This document shows, in pieces, positions 22,665 through 33,707 of a DNA stretch of 64,000 bases; position 1 is the stretch's first letter, and every line of letters begins with the position of its first letter. The notes beneath the pieces are model-generated. The model saw only the letters and a list, made by a program, of their open reading frames with translations, was not told the DNA's origin and did not search any database. The stretch is from Leucocoprinus leucothites (lineage: Eukaryota > Basidiomycota > Agaricomycetes > Agaricales > Agaricaceae): positions 496,001 to 560,000 of the forward strand of contig JAACJO010000013.1 in the NCBI GenBank assembly GCA_013368445.1, in the 5' to 3' direction. A program made the translations under genes and the position numbers.

Positions 22665-24502
22665 TTATATATTCTTGAAGCCTTCTTCCAGAAGGTCAGA
22701 GGCTTTCCTTGCAGTACCCCATGAACTCTGATATCCGTAGCCCCCATGACTACAATAGCCAAAAGCCCATCAGCGCCGTAATCTTCTAGAGAATGCATAG
22801 CAAAGCCACTTACCCATAGTTGTACACAACCAATACCTTATTCCCCGACTCGCTCGTCTGCCCTTGTGGTAAAGGTTTACCATTGTCGCTCCACCATTCG
22901 CTCTCAATCCTGATACCACCCTTCCTACCAGGACGTAGACCGCATCCTTCACCGACAACGTGTGGGAGGACATCGTCTAATGTTGGTTCGCGGACTGCGC
23001 GAATCTCAGGTGGAGCGAGTCGGGGGCAGAGTTTGAGTGCGCGGGCAAGGATGGCTGTGGTCGTCTTTTCGCGCGGGTGAGGGTACCTATGTGCATGTAG
23101 GGTTAACTCGTGGTACAGATTGGAGTATTGGATGTCGTACCAATCGTCAGCTACTCTTGTTCCGCCGACGATTACCTTCAAATCACTTAGTTTGAGGTTG
23201 AGGATAGGGCGTATCACTCACATCACCGCTTCGCCTCGGAATGACATATGTCACGACCTCTTCACCCTTATCATCCTTCCCTCCACTCTCAGTAATCGCA
23301 TACCTAACCCAAGGCGCACGGACAATCACAGTTTGACCCCTCAGTGGGTACACAGTTGTATCTTCAACCCCACCCAACGCACGGGTCGCCAAACCGGTAC
23401 ATACCACCACAGCATCCACTCTTCCCAACTTCCTTCTCTCATGTATCTTCTCAGCCGAGTGGTGAACCAGCTCCGCTGGAGAGGGGATCGCACCTTTGTG
23501 GTCTTGAGGGACAGGGGATGGTGAAGGAGACGGAGTAGGACGTCCAGAAAGACCGAGAGTGTGGACACCATATTTTGCTACCGCTTTTGCAGTATAGCGG
23601 TCGCCGAATATCGCGATTCCGCCCTCTGTGATTTGGCCGAGATGTTGGACATGACCTCGTACGGTGCGTCCGCCAAGACCGATGAAACGCGTGAAAAGCC
23701 AGTTGAGATAGATGGGTGTGTCTATGGATAGGGTTTGAAATGTGCATCCCGAAACTGCGCCAGGAGGTAGTTGGTCACGAGGTGTAGTTTGGTACTGTAA
23801 ATTGATGTTAGCGCTCGCGAGGTAATGGGAGCAGGATCAAGTGGGAAGTGGAGTTGGTGGGGAGGAGAATTAAAAGCGGAGACATACGGCGGGCATTTCT
23901 TCCAGTGGATCTGGACCTGGTGCGTTCTCCGTTATGCGGTCATAGTAGAAGTATTCGGTTTGTGGCATGCGGAGGAAGCATTCTTCTGTCTCGGCGGTTG
24001 GATCGGAGAGCTCCCATAGGGTTTTAAATGTGTCTTTCTCGAAGTCTAAATACACAGATAAATTGTGGTAAGGCACAAACTAGGGTTGATGGGTGGCGAG
24101 AGGAGACGCACGATAGAGCTCATCGTTTGGGTATATGCTTCTGTTTCGGGTGTTGTATACGTGGTGGGCCCCCTTGGAATAAATTGAGCTTAGCCATAAG
24201 GATGAAATATACTGAAATCACGTACAGCCCACTGACTGGTATACTTGACACCGGTACCAGGATCGCCTGGAAATGCGTCCGCAACCACTGTGACTCTGTA
24301 TTTCCCCTTCCCACGCTGCTGGAGCTCAAGCGCTGTGGTCAAACCAACGACACCTATAGGCAAGAGGACCACGATATATGATTAGAAATATGCAGGGCTA
24401 ATATCCTAGATAAGATATATTACCGGCACCCAAGACGACGATCTCAAAGAACTTGTGTTCTTCCGAAGAAGCCTGACCAGGAGGCTTTAATCCGTCTTGC
24501 AT
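22665..24502 (-). CDS. D-amino-acid oxidase (FAD-dependent)
   Basis: Seen: eight exons on the minus strand: 24502-24424, 24353-24226, 24172-24112, 24045-23888, 23794-23222, 23175-23141, 23086-22814 and 22749-22665. All joins keep phase and give 463 residues. N-terminal dinucleotide fold VVLGAGVVGLTTALEL (GAGVVG at 25-30), then the substrate-side block YPLRGQTVIVRAPW, YVIPRRSGD, VIVGGTRVADDW and the C-terminal signature HGGYGYQSSWG. Known: DAO oxidises neutral D-amino acids to 2-oxo acids, NH3 and H2O2, usually in peroxisomes. The C-terminus (KNI) is not a classical SKL-type peroxisome signal. Odd: a Pro/Ser-rich insert (about 50 residues, near PTPSPSPSP) makes it longer than the ~350-residue norm. 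No lesion seen. Confidence 0.93.
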
Positions 24503-25555
24503 GAGTAGTTATGAGTTGGATTATATCACGAAGAACGTCGAGATCGAAGAGCAAGTACAGTCCTTGGCGCTTGAAGCTTGAAGTAGGAGTGGGAGTTGAG
24601 TGGGAGTTGGTGAATCAGCATAAGCTGTTAAGTCTGGGAGTTCCTGAACATATGATTTATGAAATCACTCGTGATAGTAACTGATAGGCGCTCGTACGCA
24701 TACTCGCTTAGCGCCACTTAGCCCAAAGCTGCTCCTGCAGGGGTTCCGTTGCCCCCCGCTCTTGGCACTCATCCTGCGTCTTGGAAATGGACATGGATCT
24801 GGAGACATTTCGATCGGAAGAGTGAGATCCCGTGCTTGAAAATTAGGCGACTTCAAGAGACCCGAATGAAGTTCAACTTCAGCCCTGACTGAACTTCGAA
24901 GTTCGCAAGCCAATATTTATCAATTAAACATTCACACCCCAATACTGATCAAGTAATACTAATGATATGTGCGCGTTGTTTCATACAATGGATTATTCCA
25001 TATTTCTTGAACAACATAGATCCTATGAGCCGAGTCGAATCACAAATAAAAACCATACCACATGATCGCTGCTGCCGCGCCGAAACAACTTTTCTTTCTC
25101 AAGAGCTGGCAGCACATTTACAATGACCCATCACCGGAGTCAGTATAAGTATCTCTCACTCCTTCTATACGCTTGATGTCTCGGTCTCTGAATATCGTTG
25201 AGGAGGATTCCCTAGTAGGAACTCATGACAAACACTGGAATGTCACATTCACTCTGATTGACAGGGGCAATGGAATTTGATTTACCGAGGCGACTCGTCC
25301 GAACTTGGGAACCCAATGGCCTACAGGGAATTCTTCTAGCCAATCTATACGCGCATTAAATTTGAAGCGTCCCACGAAACCGAGTCGAAGCAGGATGTAG
25401 GCGCCGATGATGTGGGTGGGAATGCTACTAGTATTGACATCTGGCGTGACCTTTCAACCTATAACCGAAGAAGTCGCCTCGTTCCTGGTGTAGCCTAGGT
25501 CTCCTCAGGTTGTCACTGACCACCGCATTCATTCTATACCCTCCTATCCTCATCG
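24503..25555. other. Intergenic region between the oxidase and NACHT1
   Basis: Holds both divergent promoters. A 25-codon frame near 25070 (MIAAAAPKQLFFLKSWQH) is too short to call. Nothing else supportable. Confidence 0.5.
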
Positions 25556-27660
25556 ATGGTTACCGTCAACATCCAAGGTTCGATCATTACGGAGGGGACT
25601 TTTATTGAAACAAATCCCGTAAACTCCGGTCAGGGTGAGATTGCCGCTCGATAACGATTAATAAGACTATGTCTGAGGTATCTGTTACATCCAGGTCTAG
25701 AAAGACTTCTAAGCACCTCAATGCGCGAGGCCTTTCATGACTCTTCCGCTCGTTGGCCTCCACCAAGGTGTCATTTTGGCACTCGCCAGGAGCTGATCGC
25801 CATGATCACGGACTGGGGGTTAGGCATCTCAGAACACCACCAACACATCCTCTGGATGTACGGTCCATTTGGTGTCGGAAAAACCGCCATCGCCCAGACA
25901 TGTGCCGAGATTTTGGCATCCAAGAGAAGACTTGGTGCTTCATTGTTCTTTTCGAGGCCGAACAATCAGAACGACCCGAGTCGCGTATTCACCTCCATCG
26001 CCTACCAAATTGCCGTCCAGTGCCAGCCCTTCGCGGACATCCTTGATCGTAAAATCCAGACTAACCAAGCGCTTGTTACTGCATCATTACCAGTGCAGTT
26101 TCAGGAACTACTGGTCGAGCCGTTGGGGCAGGTCTTGCCAGCCTGCCCGGAGTTAGAGGGGTATACCCTTGTCATTGATGGGCTTGATGAATGCAAAGGT
26201 GTAGATGCTCAGTGCGAAATCATCAATATCACCTCGAGTTCCGTTCGTGATGGAACAACGCCTTTTCGTTGGTTTTTCACGAGTCGTCCGGAAGTCCATA
26301 TCGTCGGTTCGATGAACGCAAATCCCGTGTCGCCCTTGTTATTCCGTTTCGAGCTCCCCTTATCTCCGAAGATGGACCACGAAATTCTCACTTACTTTGT
26401 CTACGAGCTCAATAGGATCGGGGAAAGGCACGGAGTTTCATCGTCCTGGCCCTCAGAAGCCGACGTAGCTGTCCTCGTTGAGCTGGCGGCAGGACTGTGG
26501 GTATACGCAGCCACGGTTGTTCGCTTTATCAGCGATCCTGTGGCTCTTGGGCCCGTTGACCAACTACGGCTTGTGTTATCACTCAAGGACAACATAAAAC
26601 GACGGGAGTCCGATTCAGTGAATCCCCTGGCACAGATGGATTTGTTCTATCACCTTATGTTTCACCAATTAACGCCCAAGAATGTCATGATTATGCGCAA
26701 AATCCTCCTGTTGAACAGTGTATATTACGAAGAATTTGACAAGGTCCACGAGATGGCGAATGTGTTAGGACTTTCTAAAGAGCAGTTCCGAACTGCCTGC
26801 GGGTTTCTCTCTTCTGTGCTACATTTTGACCTGGCCGGGTCCAACATCCAGTTTTATCACGCGTCGTTCATGGAATTCATGGAGGACCGGAGAAGGTCCC
26901 AGGCTCTCTTTATTTACGGAGACAGCCTGACCGAGCTTCAGCAGGAGATCATAGAAAGGCTTAACGCGGTGCACGCTTGTAGTACGAGTAAGTCGCTCTC
27001 TATTCGCCCGGCATCACCGGATAGTTCAACTCTGACAATCCTCCGTGCTCCTTTTTTGAAGCAACGCCTACCGTCGATGCCACGTACCCACAGCCGTCAC
27101 CCCATGTAAATGATAATCTATTAGGATATCGCGGCTTGGTGTACTCTCTTGTAGTTCTCTGTGACAGCGACAAATGTGTCGTTAGTCCTTCTGTTGCTTC
27201 TTCTCTGGTTGATTTCCAGTTTTCCAAGATTCCTCAGCTATTGAGTAACTGCTCATACGCACCTCTTGGATTGAACCATACCAGGTTTAGGAATAATGTA
27301 AGTCAATGAAATGGGTGGCTTATCATGACTCATCCTCACTTTATTCCATCCAGCTTCCGCCTCAATTTCGCGGCAAGATACTTCGCCGGACATGGAATCC
27401 ATTCCATCATCTGCGCAAACCAGAGTATGCATCATCAGACCGGCCGTTCATTCTGGGGCATGGCGCCAATAGGCTCGTATGCTGGCTTACCAAGAGTAGC
27501 CGCAATTACTTGCCACTTGTCCAGGTATTTTCTTATTGTTTTATTTCTTTATTTTACTTTTTCTCAAGTTTTCTCTCCACAGACAAATGCAAGGATCAAC
27601 GGGGGCGAAGTTGAAGGGGATGACCGGGAACTAGGGGTGTCCACATTGTCAGAAGCCTGA
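25556..27660 (+). CDS. NACHT-domain NTPase, copy 1 (NLR-like)
   Basis: Seen: five exons (25556-25634, 25695-26987, 27062-27297, 27354-27524, 27583-27660) joining to 618 residues. After a short variable N-terminus comes MREAFHDSSARWPPPRCHFG (from residue 36), Walker A GPFGVGKT at 83-90, LGASLFFSRPNNQNDPSRVF, Walker B VIDGLDEC at 186-193, a sensor-like PFRWFFTSRPEVHI and helical winged-helix-like segments ending FYHASFMEFMEDRRRS. Known: this layout is the fungal NACHT/STAND type, ATP-driven switches in self/non-self recognition or regulated cell death. No ankyrin, WD40 or TPR repeats follow. Instead a tail shared with the two sister genes contains RTWNPFHHLRKPEY and DRPFILGHGANRLVCW. No effector domain is visible at the N-terminus. 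The gene looks intact. Its function is not known. Confidence 0.85.
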
Positions 27661-28226
27661 ATTGATATGAAGGAACTTTGATTCTTCAGGCCAGAGTTTA
27701 ATGTTCGATGTTCGAATTATTTCGGAAGCTTCGCGATGATTGGTCTTCGTACTTGAAAATATACGCTCAGAATTCTAGATCGTCTATGCTTACCGCAAGT
27801 ACACAGCAATGCTTATTGTGTACTTCTGAGTTAGCTCTTAGTCAGTTGCTTTAAAATCAACCGGCTTTAGGGCTCGAGAGTTCAAGCGAGAGATTGCACG
27901 CTAAGGATAGGCCACTGCCCCATCGTTACTTCCGCCTGAAGATTGAACCCGACTCTGGCAGATAAATATGACGACTATAACCTTACGACAAGTGAGTATT
28001 CCAGTGTCGAGTTGCAGGCTACCAGACATCACGCAGATTCGACCACTATAGGAGGTACAGTAGTCCGTGTCTCGACGCTCGAACCACCAAACATGCTAGG
28101 ACTCGGGCTTGACAGAACATGAGCGCCTATCATGGGAGTAGCTTGATTACGTCAAAGTTGTGCTGCTGTTTCTCTTTCTCAACTTTAACGGGTCGGCACC
28201 TACAATCCAGGTTTTGACGAGGCGGA
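27661..28226. other. Spacer between NACHT1 and NACHT2
   Basis: 566 bp; promoter of NACHT2 expected here. No gene or repeat recognised. Confidence 0.5.
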
Positions 28227-30276
28227 ATGTTCCAAAATGCCCAAGGCTTTGAGCTCCACCAACCGACATTCATTGACAATTCCTCCCGCACGGAGATTCG
28301 AGTCGATGGGAATATTCATGGAAGACCTGGTGAGGTCTTGAGGCATAGATCCGCGTCAATATGTACTGAGACCAGTTTCTCAAGGTCTACGAGAGCTCCT
28401 GGGTAGCTCCATGCGTGATGCATTTCACAACTCTTCTGCTCGCTGGCCACCGCCAAAGTGTCACTATGGCACTCGCCAGGAGTACATAACAACGATAACT
28501 CAGTGGGGGATGGGTGCTTCTGACCACTCCCAGTCCGTGATCTGGCTGCATGGCCCGTTTGGTGTTGGGAAAACCGCTATTGCTCAGAGCTGCGCTGAGG
28601 CGCTGTCATCTCAGGCGCTTCTAGGTGCTTCGCTCTTTTTCTCTCGTCCAAACAACCGAAACAACCCGAATCGCGTTTTCACTTCCATTGCCTACCAAGT
28701 CGCTATTAAACACCCTACGATCGGTGACACCCTCGATCTCGAGATTCAACGAAACCCAACTCTTCTCACTGCATCACTCCCAGTCCAATTTGAAGAACTC
28801 CTCGTCAAACCCTTGCGTCAGGTCACATCCAAACCGGAGGGCGCTGAAGGATGGGTTGTTGTGATAGATGGTTTGGATGAGTGTCAAGGGGCAGAGGCAC
28901 AGTTGGAGATCATCCATATCATCGCAAAATCTGTTCGGGATCGGTCAACGCCATTCCGCTGGTTTATCACCAGCCGCCCGGAACCACACATTGTCGGAAC
29001 CATGAACACCAGTGCCATATCCCCTTTATTATTTCGCATCGACCTTCCCCTTTCTCCGAAGGACGATCACGATATTCTAATTTTCTTTGTAGAAGAACTC
29101 AAGATGGTCGGTGAGCGACACGGACTCCCGTCTTCATGGCCGTCAGAAGCCGAAGTTGCAGCGCTCGTTGAACTAGCTGCAGGACTGTGGATTTACGCTG
29201 CCACTGTTGCTCGTTTCATTGGCACTACACACTCCCTTGGACCCATGGACCAACTACACCTTGTCCTGTCGCTCAAGAATAAGGCACAGCGGCGAGATGT
29301 ATCCACCAACCCATTGGCCCAAATGGACTTTTTCTACGATTTGATAATGCAGCAGCTTCCATCTAATATTGCCTCCACGATACGCAAGATCCTCCTCCTG
29401 AATAAGCTATATCGCAATGCGGCAGATGTCGACTTCTTACTTGAGCTCGCCAATATCCTTGGACTATCCGAACAGCAGATCAAGACTGCGTGTGGATTTC
29501 TTGGATCCGTGCTCTACCTTCGGGAATCAAATGATGAAATGCAGCCCGGAACGATTATCAGCTTTTATCACGCATCATTCATGGAATTTATGGAGAGTCC
29601 GGAAAGATCAGCAGGATTCTGTATTTATGGCGATTGCCTCGAAGAGTTACAGAAGGAAGTCATTGGGCGGATAAATAAAGTGCACTCTCGGAGTATTGGT
29701 ATGTGATTATTCTCAAGTTGCACAACACAGCCTAAGATCGTTACATCAACTATTTGTAGACAAGATACCCGTTGTTGACATTACATTTCCCCGATCTCCA
29801 CCGCACGAGGGCGACAATATGATGGTATACCGCAGTTTGATGAAATCGTTAATGAGGCTGTGTGACAGAGAGCAGTGTACTCTAACGGTGTCTGCTGCAT
29901 CTGCTTTAATGAGTGTTCAGTTTCCGATGATCCGTCGTCTGTATCAAGGGTCTCTCGTTCTCGAACAGGGCAAGCTTAGAGATAACGTATGTTTACAGTG
30001 CCCCATTCTTCCCACCACAAGCTTAATTTCGATGGCATCTTTCAGCTACCGCCTGAGCTCTGCAAAAAGCTGCTGCGACAAACGTGGAATCCACTACACT
30101 ATCTGCACAAACCGAAAGGAGCGCCGTTTTACAGGCCATTCGTTCTCGGCTATGGAAAGAACCAGCTTGTATGTTGGTGCTACGAGGATAACAAGTCATT
30201 CATATCACTCGCTAACGTAACCAGTCTTTCATCTTGCCCGGGACATATTACTAATGATGTCTTTTGCAAACGCTAG
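28227..30276 (+). CDS. NACHT-domain NTPase, copy 2 (NLR-like)
   Basis: Seen: four exons (28227-28329, 28385-29698, 29760-29986, 30046-30276), 624 residues, intron positions and phases matching copy 1. N-terminus MFQNAQGFELHQPTFIDNSS, then MRDAFHNSSARWPPPKCHYG, Walker A GPFGVGKT at 91-98, Walker B VIDGLDEC at 194-201, PFRWFITSRPEPHI, FYHASFMEFMESPERS and the shared tail with QTWNPLHYLHKP and YRPFVLGYGKNQLVCW. The last coding stretch after CWCYEDN is unlike copies 1 and 3: they splice there to a small final exon, while this one reads on to TAG at 30274-30276. Likely paralogue from tandem duplication. Role as for copy 1; the clear P-loop and Walker B suggest it is still functional. Next gene, MFS1, starts 807 bp downstream. 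Confidence 0.85.
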
Positions 30277-31083
30277 CCCAGAGAAGAATGAGTGAAGCTG
30301 CCAAATGATGAGTCAATCCAGAACACAGCTTTCAGATCTCTTGTGGGTTACGCTGTATTGAGGGAATCGACGAACAAAGCATTCAGGTTGAGAGGAGGTG
30401 GTTGTAGACCATAATCATCATTGGCTGTACGACAAATTATCTTTGGTGACCCGTTTCCGTTCGGGGTCAGCAAAGCCTCAAGCCGGATTTGAATTACTCG
30501 ACCACTCAAATCCTCTAATTTATGGCTTGTTTCATACACCCTACCTCTCGCAAGAGGCATCATTTTTCTTTACATATACGGCTAGTTTTTATCGGTCAGT
30601 GCCATTGACCAAATGTGCTTCACCTTGCCAATGACCCAACCTCGATGCTTGTGAGCGAGAATACTACAAGGGGATTTCAGTTAAAATGACGACCCTGACA
30701 GCTGATTTGATTCTATTTTTACTCGTGATTTATCCTAATTGTGGAACGCGAAAATCCCCACTGTATTGATTGCACCACGCCGAGCTCTTCCCCCATCTGC
30801 CAAACGCCAGACCTCTCGCCGACTCGTAATCGCGGAACCATCATTCAAAGAAGCCTACGTTACGCGTCACAAATTTGCCGCCTTAGCTGAGCTCAGAAGC
30901 ATGGGCGGCGTACGGGGACAGAGAACCCTCATAGATCACGATTTGGTGCTATACTTTGCCCCTCAGCTTACCTGATGCAAAAAGTCGATCGTTTAAATGC
31001 AGTACCTAAAGAGGATTGGGACTTGTCTGCTTCTTTCCCCACAACTGTATTAGCTTGCTATCTTTCGCCCGAGTTCGAGAGAG
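30277..31083. other. Spacer between NACHT2 and MFS1
   Basis: 807 bp. Small frames only (30398-30634, 30739-30975). Presumed MFS1 promoter in the last part. Confidence 0.5.
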
Positions 31084-33380
31084 ATGTCGACAGAGAAGGA
31101 CTCGCAAGATGATGTGGCAGTTGAGAGCACTGACATCAAGGAAGAGGGCTCCATTGTTCAGGAGATCGACCCTGTAGCGGAAAGAAAGTTGTTGCGCAAA
31201 CTGGACTTCACTCTGCTCCCCTTGTTCTGGCTCATATGTATGTTTCCGGAACTTGTGGTATCCAACTCTGAGTAATGACTCTCACCCTAGACTGCACAAA
31301 TTTCATCGACCGGTGCGCTGAATATGTTAAGGTCGAGACTCGAGACGAAGGCTGACTGATATGAGCGTCTCGGAAACAGGACGGCGATTGGTATGAACTT
31401 ATAATGTCGAAGGTCACGTTTGCGATACTTATCATTCGGTTGCAGGCAATGCGAAAATTGCAGGCATGTGCCCTTGTCGCCCTTTTCTTTGAAGCTCGAG
31501 GGCTAATCCTCATTGAAACCAGGTTTTGAGAAAGAACTGGGCATGGAAGGTTTCGATTTGAATATCGCCCTGACCGTGTTCTATATCAGTGTATGCCACA
31601 ACAGTCGATCCGCCCTAACGTCATTGACTGAAGAACTCAACAGTACATCCTCATTGAGGTCCCGTCAAACCTTGTACTCAAACGTATGGGCTCCATCTGG
31701 ATCGCGTATCTGGTTATTGGGTTTGGTGCGGTGGCGATTGGCTCCGCCTTCATGAAAACCTATGCGGAACTAATTGTGACGAGAGTATTCCTGGGGATCG
31801 CGGAGGGCGGAACATTGGTAAGTCTCGGTGTTGATTGTGGCAACTCTTAGCGAGGCTGATTATATGGTGATGCACTATTTTAGGCCGGGCTTGTTTACAG
31901 TTTGGCTCGGGTAAGTCTCCGCAATCACGACGTCAGAGATTTTTATCCATGATTACCAGTTTTATCGTCGCAAGGAACTTGTTATCCGTATGGCGTTTTT
32001 TTATGGACTCTCCGGCAGTTTGGCTGGCGCATGTGAGTCAGGCTTGAGCAAGGAAACCTCTCGTTGTTTGTCTAAGTCAAACGTATAGTCGGAGGGCTTC
32101 TTGCCTCGGGTCTTCTTGTGGTGGACGATTTCGGCCCTATCAAGGGCTGGAGAAAAGTAAGCGGAGATTGACTAAATCGAGACGCAGAAATTTATGCTTA
32201 AATCATTCAGATTTTCTTCATCGAAGGTACGATCGTTCGGACAAAGACATTGCTTGATCACCTAAGGCTTGAATCCTAGGTATCATCACCTTGGGGATTG
32301 GCATTGCACTGCTCTTTATCCTGCCAGAAGATCCTTGCAGGACAAAAATGCTAAATGAGTCCGAACGCGCTCTTGCAATTGCGAGAATCAATGCAGATGC
32401 AATAGTAAAACGAGATGGACATAAAGAGAAGTCGACAGTGAAGCTCGTTCTGCGTTCGTTCAACATCTGGGTATGGCGGTCTTAGCCTTGAACGGTGCCA
32501 CTGTCTGACTATTTCTTCAGACGACTGTCTGTGCTTTCGGATATCTCTTCACTAACATCTCATTCCAGGGACTGAGTTTATTTTTACCGACTGTCATCAA
32601 CTCTCGTGAGTGCCATCATCCCTTGACATAAAAGCATTCTGATTGAAGTATTACAGTTGGTCATTTCAGTACGTTAAATTTAGTCTCCGTTAGGCTCAGA
32701 TCATAACGGCAACGAAATAGCGGTCGTCGAGGCCCAGCTACGGACAGTCCCTTGCTATATTGTGGGAGCATTTTATGCCATTCTCAACTGCTACATGAGT
32801 TGGTATCTAAACAGTCGTGGTGCCGCTATCTTCGTCTGCATGGTATGGCAGACCGTGGGATATGCCATGGCCATTGGCACGACAAATCCACACGCACGAT
32901 ATGCTGCTTGCTTCTTGAGTATTATAGGTGGAACATCTTCTGCACCTCTGGTAAACTTGATTCTTCAGCTTCTTATACAGCTACTGAAGACGAAACCAGT
33001 TTTTGACTTGGGGGACGGATAACGCCGCTCCCGATACAATGCGCGCGGTCGCGACCGCAGCCATTCCAGCAATCGGCGCACTTGGTTCTATCATCGCGTA
33101 CGTCGATCAGAATCCTGACTATCATTTCAGTTTGACCTAGCGGCACCACAGTGTATGGTCTTACTTACCTTTCGATGCGCCAAATTACCACATCGGGAAC
33201 TCTATTAATTTGGCCGCTGCGGTCTTCGTCCTTGTATTTACCCCGATCGGAATGCTGTATCTGCATCTTGAGAACAAGAAGCGAGATCGTGGAGAGAGAG
33301 ACTATCGATTGGAAGGAAAGACTGAGGAGGAAATCCGGAATCTCGGTTACAGACATCCCAACTTTCGTTACCAGCTATAA
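31084..33380 (+). CDS. MFS transporter, Dal5-type anion:cation symporter, copy 1 (MFS1)
   Basis: Seen: about 16 short exons from ATG 31084 to TAA 33378-33380. Protein order: soluble N-terminus, then KLLRKLDFTLLPLFWLI (first helix), TNFIDRTAIGNAKIAG, YILIEVPSNLVLKRMGS, LIVTRVFLGIAEGGTLAGL, FYRRKELVIRMAFFYGLSGS, FGGLLASGLL, a central loop with LPEDPCRTKMLNESERALA, then GLSLFLPTVINSL, GAFYAILNCYMSWYLNSRG, TWGTDNAAPDTMRAV and a cytosolic tail ending GYRHPNFRYQL. Known: this is the allantoate/nicotinate/vitamin permease group (Dal5, Tna1) of 12-helix plasma-membrane symporters. All phases I checked close. Odd: the intron at 31464-31522 begins GC, where MFS2 has GT. Substrate cannot be read from sequence. 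Confidence 0.88.
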
Positions 33381-33707
33381 TTTTAAACGTATGTATTATA
33401 ATATGCGTCAGAATTTAAGGGACTATGGACCCATACTTTCTGTTGTTTGTACGCTATTGATGCTGTACGCGATTGAGACCGCTGATGAGAAGAGGGGGAT
33501 AAGCGACGCTCGTCGATCATTGATATATTGATCTGTGCCTACTTACTTACATAGGCAGAGGCAAAACGCCAGGGCTGTTCCCGCCGAGAACATGCCAGTG
33601 ATGCTGTGTAAACAAAAGTAACCACCGACTCTTCCTCCCTCCTCCACCAACTCTGCCTCCTCCTCGTCCTCCTCCTCTAATTATCACTATCTCTACTTCC
33701 ACCCGAA
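33381..33707. promoter_or_regulatory. Spacer and CT-rich leader before NACHT3
   Basis: 327 bp. Positions about 33620-33690 are strongly pyrimidine-rich (TCC/CTC runs), a common feature just upstream of fungal start codons. Confidence 0.35.

Noticed and set aside
22454..22798. Minus-strand 114-codon frame downstream of the oxidase
   Set aside because: Correct splicing (acceptor at 22750) puts the oxidase end HGGYGYQSSWG in another frame with a stop at 22665; the long frame is read-through.
24665..24913. 82-codon minus-strand frame upstream of the oxidase
   Set aside because: No motif, no signal peptide and it lies in the expected promoter region.
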